DNA from: Deltaproteobacteria bacterium
GTDB lineage: Bacteria > Myxococcota_A > UBA9160 > UBA6930
Reading direction: 5' to 3'
NCBI GenBank assembly: GCA_019312665.1
Contig: JAFDCZ010000023.1
Span: 1 to 35,170, forward strand
DNA length: 35,170 nucleotides
Positions 32,722 to 35,170 of the stretch are shown piece by piece; the first letter of the stretch is position 1; each line of letters begins with the position of its first letter. Under the pieces are notes generated by a model that saw only the letters and a program-made list of their open reading frames with translations, was not told where the DNA came from and did not search any database. The translations under genes and the position numbers were made by a program.

Positions 32722-33621
32722 ATGCTCGACGCTCTCGACCACGTCATCCTCGCCGTAGAAGACCTCACCGCGGCCACTCGGAACTACGCCCGGTTGCTGG
32801 GCCGGAGCCCCTCCTGGCGTGGCGAGCATCCCTCCATGGGCACGGCGAACACGCTGTTTCGGCTGTCCAACATGTATCTGGAGCTGCTCTGCCCCGAGGG
32901 GGACGGGCCCGTCGCGGACATGCTGCGGCTCCGAATGGCAGAGCACGGAGAGGGCCCGGCGGGGTTGGCGTTTCGCACACAGGACGCCGCGGCCTGCCAT
33001 GAGGCCTGGACGAAAGCCGGCCTGCACCCGTCCGAGCCGGCCGCTGGGCTCGGACGTGACATCGAATCAGGTGCCTTCCGGGAGTGGACGAATGTGTTCC
33101 TGCCGCCGGCGGATACCCGTGGCGTGCTGATGTTCGCCATTGAGCATCGGACGCCAGAGGAGACGCTGCCGGAGTCGCCGCTCATGGCGGAGGCGTCGGC
33201 TTGTATCGGCGGTCTCGATCACATCGTGGTCCAGACACGCGCTCCCGAGGCTGGAGTCCGTCTATACGGAGAACAGCTCGGCCTGCGCCTGGGTCTCGAC
33301 CGGGAGTTCCCGAAATGGGGCTCGCGTCTGATCTTCTTCCGGGTCGGCGGCGTGACGGTAGAGCTTGCCGCCCAGCTCCAGGAAGAGGGCGATTCCGCGG
33401 CCACGCTCGACGAGGATCGGCTCTGGGGGCTTTCATGGCGGGTGGCCGACGCGGACGCGGCTCAGGCGCGCATGGCGGAGGCCGGCCTCGATGTTTCGGA
33501 GGTGCGCGACGGGCGCAAGCCAGGGACGAAGGTCTTCAGCGTACGCGGGCCCACGAACGGGGTTCCCACCCTCGTGAAACAGCCTCTGCCTCGCGACGAG
33601 CCCGCCCTCTCGGGCGCTTGA
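32722..33621 (+). CDS. Two-domain VOC (glyoxalase-like) protein
   Basis: A 299-residue protein made of two vicinal-oxygen-chelate modules. The first starts at LDHVILAVEDLTAATRNYARLLG (His near residue 7, a possible metal ligand) and the second near residue 162 with GGLDHIVVQTRAPEAGVRLYG. Each has the strand-rich continuation usual for the fold (FRLSNMYLELLCPEG; FFRVGGVTVELAAQ). VOC enzymes include glyoxalases, dioxygenases and methylmalonyl-CoA epimerases. The location next to the mutase suggests an acyl-CoA epimerase role, but the epimerase family is a single domain of about 140 residues, so this is not a typical one. It is divergent from meaA (106-base gap), with no clear Shine-Dalgarno. 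Confidence 0.78.
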   Translation: MLDALDHVILAVEDLTAATRNYARLLGRSPSWRGEHPSMGTANTLFRLSNMYLELLCPEGDGPVADMLRLRMAEHGEGPAGLAFRTQDAAACHEAWTKAGLHPSEPAAGLGRDIESGAFREWTNVFLPPADTRGVLMFAIEHRTPEETLPESPLMAEASACIGGLDHIVVQTRAPEAGVRLYGEQLGLRLGLDREFPKWGSRLIFFRVGGVTVELAAQLQEEGDSAATLDEDRLWGLSWRVADADAAQARMAEAGLDVSEVRDGRKPGTKVFSVRGPTNGVPTLVKQPLPRDEPALSGA

Positions 33622-33683
33622 CGAAAGCCCGCCCGGAGCCGAGCTTTTCCGTCTTGGCGAACGTGCGCCCCGGAGGAGACCGC

Positions 33684-34652
33684 GTGAGCATGACCCCTGA
33701 GAGTGGCGAGGGCTTTCCCGACGATCTGGAGGCGGGAATCCGCGAGCTGAAGGAACGGCAGAATGCCGTCGTGCTCGCCCACTACTACCAGGAATCCGAA
33801 GTCCAGGATCTCGCCGATTTCGTCGGAGATTCCCTGGCGCTGGCGCAGGCCGCGGCCGGCGCGGACAAGGACGTGATCGTCTTCTGCGGCGTCAACTTCA
33901 TGGCAGAGACGGCGAAGATCCTGAACCCGGATCGCAAGGTCGTCGTGCCCGATCTCGAGGCCGGCTGCTCGCTCGCGGATGGTTGCCCGCCGGACGCGTT
34001 CCGGAAGTTCATCGACGAGCACCCCGGCGCGAAGGTGCTCTCCTACATCAACTGCTCCGCCGACGTGAAGGCGATGAGCGATCTGATCTGCACTTCGTCG
34101 AATGCGGTGAAGATGGCTCGCGAGTTCGAGGGCCAGCCGTTGATCGTCGCACCGGATCGGCATCTGGCCCGTTGGATCGGTCAGCAGGCGAATCGCGACG
34201 ACCTGATCATCTGGCAGGGCGCGTGCATCGTGCACGAACAGTTCAGCGCGAAGGAGTTGACGAAGCTCCGGCTCCGGCATCCGGAAGCCGAGGTGCTCGC
34301 CCACCCCGAGTGCGACGCGGCCGTGCTCGACCAGGCGGATTTCATTGCGTCGACGTCAGGCATCATCCAGCGTTCCGTCGAAGGGCCCGCGGAGACCTTG
34401 ATCATTGCCACCGAGGACGGCGTCTTCCACGAGATCGAAAAGAGGCTCCAAGCCCTCGGCAAGAAGAAGACGCTGATCCAGGCGCCGGGCATGGACGAGA
34501 GCTGCGCCTGCAACCGCTGCCCCTACATGCGCCTCAACACCCTCGAAAAGCTCTACCTCTGCCTGCGCGACCTCAAGCCCGAGATCACCGTTCCCGAGGA
34601 TCTCCGCCTCAAGGCCCTCGAGCCGATCGAGCGAATGCTGGAGCTGTCTTAG
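33684..34652 (+). CDS. nadA: Quinolinate synthase
   Basis: A 322-residue iron-sulfur enzyme that condenses iminoaspartate with dihydroxyacetone phosphate in NAD synthesis. The conserved segments are present: LAHYYQESEVQDLADFVGDS, FCGVNFMAETAKIL, SYINCSADVKAMSD, LIIWQGACIVHEQF, HPECDAAV, STSGII and CNRCPYMRLNTLE, which between them hold the three Cys of the [4Fe-4S] cluster. I use the GTG at 33684, five bases after GGAGGAG; an ATG at 33690 is six bases further in. The frame is open upstream only as antisense-free overlap with the VOC gene. No nadB or nadC is nearby. Cytosolic. Confidence 0.95.
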   Translation: MSMTPESGEGFPDDLEAGIRELKERQNAVVLAHYYQESEVQDLADFVGDSLALAQAAAGADKDVIVFCGVNFMAETAKILNPDRKVVVPDLEAGCSLADGCPPDAFRKFIDEHPGAKVLSYINCSADVKAMSDLICTSSNAVKMAREFEGQPLIVAPDRHLARWIGQQANRDDLIIWQGACIVHEQFSAKELTKLRLRHPEAEVLAHPECDAAVLDQADFIASTSGIIQRSVEGPAETLIIATEDGVFHEIEKRLQALGKKKTLIQAPGMDESCACNRCPYMRLNTLEKLYLCLRDLKPEITVPEDLRLKALEPIERMLELS

Positions 34653-34661
34653 CGGGTATCG

Positions 34662-34885
34662 GGGCCGCTTCGCTTCTCGTAGTGGATCGCGGGGCGGGGG
34701 GACGGCCAGCGAGGAATGGCTCGGCCGGGGCCTGGGTGGCCGCGTAACACTTGGACGCGGGTTCGCTTACGCGGCTTCGCCGCTAGCGAACGAGCGCACG
34801 CTCACCCGATGAGATGCCTGCGCTTTATTTCCTCGCTGACCGTCCCCCCGCCCCGCGATCGGCCGTGCTGGTAACCGGGACCGCT
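34662..34885. repeat. Dispersed extragenic inverted-repeat element, copy B
   Basis: Arm 1 (34685-34716) and arm 2 (34829-34860) are reverse complements over 32 bases with one mismatch, around a 112-base middle. The left 39 bases match copy A with three differences and the right 37 with four. Near-perfect pairing suggests this copy is younger or better maintained than copy A. Confidence 0.85.
34761..34791. repeat. Nested hairpin inside element B
   Basis: GTTCGCT (34761-34767) pairs with AGCGAAC (34785-34791), and inside it GCGGC (34771-34775) pairs with GCCGC (34779-34783) around a TTC loop. It could fold in RNA from either strand. Confidence 0.7.
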
Positions 34886-35057
34886 CCCGCCTCGCGATCG
34901 GTGGTGCAGGCAATTGGGACCACCTTCGCCGGGGCTGGGCGCAGGCCGGGCGGAAACAAACGGCAGACTCAGGCGTCGTTTATTCAGCGTGTCGGCCCGA
35001 AGTACTTTGGGGCAAAGGTGTCCGTGCTCGACCTGACGACGAGTTATCGGACGCTGA

Positions 35058-35106
35058 GAAGGGCCAGCCCTGGAGGGCCAGCCCTTCCGCGGTGTGCGAA
35101 CACCGC
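35058..35106 (-). terminator. Two adjacent stem-loops downstream of the cytochrome gene
   Basis: GCGGTGT (35089-35095) pairs with ACACCGC (35100-35106) around GCGA. Beyond it GAAGGGC (35058-35064) pairs with GCCCTTC (35081-35087); within this the 12-mer AGGGCCAGCCCT is repeated at 35060 and 35074. They lie 24 bases after the minus-strand stop. No T run follows, so intrinsic termination is uncertain. Confidence 0.4.
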
Positions 35107-35129
35107 TGCTCCTGGATCGTAGGTTCTTC

Positions 35130-35170
35130 CTACTTGTCGTGGCACACGAAGCAGAGGTCGCTGGCTCCAA
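35130..35170 (-). CDS. CxxCH cytochrome c-type protein, last codons (partial)
   Basis: Read on the minus strand from the window edge, one frame encodes GASDLCFVCHDK and then stops at 35130-35132. CFVCH is a c-type heme attachment motif (C-x2-CH), and its position 3 residues before the end, after an acidic Leu-Cys lead, is usual for multiheme or doubled-CxxCH proteins. Such proteins are exported and carry electrons in the periplasm or at the surface. Only 12 residues are visible, so heme number and role are unknown. The competing longer frame at 34802-35170 has an arginine-rich, non-protein-like composition. Confidence 0.6.
   Translation of the reverse strand, partial: GASDLCFVCHDK

Larger units (their letters stand above)
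34653..35129. other. Gene-free convergent region with inverted-repeat element B and hairpins
   Basis: 477 bases between nadA (plus) and a cytochrome gene end (minus). It holds the second copy of the dispersed inverted-repeat element (34662-34885), a nested hairpin in its centre, a partial third copy of the arm end (about 34890-34923, CTCGCGATCGGTGGTGCAGG), and two further hairpins (35058-35106) that may terminate the minus-strand gene. Open frames here have no protein-like composition. Confidence 0.7.

Noticed and set aside
31423..33027. A 534-residue minus-strand open frame
   Set aside because: Same strand as the mutase but another frame, running through it and into the divergent VOC gene; Pro/Arg/Gly-rich without motifs.
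32722..33621. Methylmalonyl/ethylmalonyl-CoA epimerase
   Set aside because: Attractive next to the mutase, but the protein has two VOC modules and is twice the family length; kept as a generic VOC protein.
34802..35170. A 122-residue minus-strand open frame at the window edge
   Set aside because: Arg/Gly/Ser-rich and crossing the repeat element; the neighbouring frame with CFVCHDK and a stop is a better explanation for the edge.

Overview
The window is a GC-rich (about 65 % by eye), gene-dense bacterial chromosome segment with no phage, integrase or CRISPR. Several things point to a Myxococcota or 'Deltaproteobacteria'-type organism: a PEP-CTERM protein, a second secreted protein with a Cys-Gly / hydrophobic / Arg-cluster tail, an ethylmalonyl-CoA mutase-type enzyme with its B12 support genes, a short variant CcmH, DUF3604 and DUF1080 proteins, and many overlapping start/stop codons with GTG or TTG starts. 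This placement is inference; there is no rRNA in the window to prove it.

Layout. 1-7.9 kb is envelope-facing: the 3' end of an APC permease, a PEP-CTERM protein, a Tat-exported PhoD phosphatase, a GGDEF diguanylate cyclase, an SH3 lipoprotein and a large secreted beta-propeller protein with calcium-type repeats. 8-10.4 kb is a copper module, csoR-copA, with a readable promoter and operator. A perfect 48-bp-arm palindrome separates it from a WYL regulator. EF-P, a PlsC-like acyltransferase and a DUF3604 protein follow (10.5-15.4 kb). Then come etfBA and a tightly packed five-gene minus-strand cluster (degenerate alpha/beta hydrolase, Rieske ferredoxin, IsdG-like monooxygenase, VWA protein, MBL-fold hydrolase) at 15.4-20.7 kb. 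A plus-strand operon at 20.8-24.5 kb encodes an SDR, a second acyltransferase, an alkaline-phosphatase-fold lipoprotein that has lost nearly all metal ligands, and a YkvA-like DUF1232 protein. Next are a Nudix / PD-(D/E)XK nuclease / thioesterase operon on the minus strand and, divergently, cysE / DUF1080 / ccmH (24.5-28.7 kb). The last block is a B12-dependent acyl-CoA module: cob(I)alamin adenosyltransferase on the plus strand facing ethylmalonyl-CoA mutase, the MeaB GTPase and a tiny membrane protein on the minus strand. A two-domain VOC protein and NadA follow. The window ends in the last codons of a CxxCH cytochrome on the minus strand.

How the genes connect. The mutase, its G-protein chaperone MeaB and the adenosyltransferase form one functional unit: make adenosylcobalamin, load and protect the mutase, rearrange a branched acyl-CoA. 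EtfAB probably takes electrons from acyl-CoA dehydrogenases in the same carbon economy. CsoR and CopA form a closed copper-sensing and export loop. The two acyltransferases, the SDR and the YkvA gene suggest envelope lipid metabolism.

Less ordinary items: the 48-bp palindrome against the csoR promoter; a dispersed extragenic inverted-repeat element present twice (28.7 and 34.7 kb); a 25-bp tandem repeat in a divergent promoter region (5.5 kb); a predicted dead phosphatase and a hydrolase without its serine; a diguanylate cyclase lacking its first membrane helix next to an eight-G run; and a 66-residue membrane protein coupled to meaB. I see no single clearly new defence or mobile system. The two uncharacterised operons (17.3-20.7 and 20.8-24.5 kb) are the best candidates for undescribed biology.
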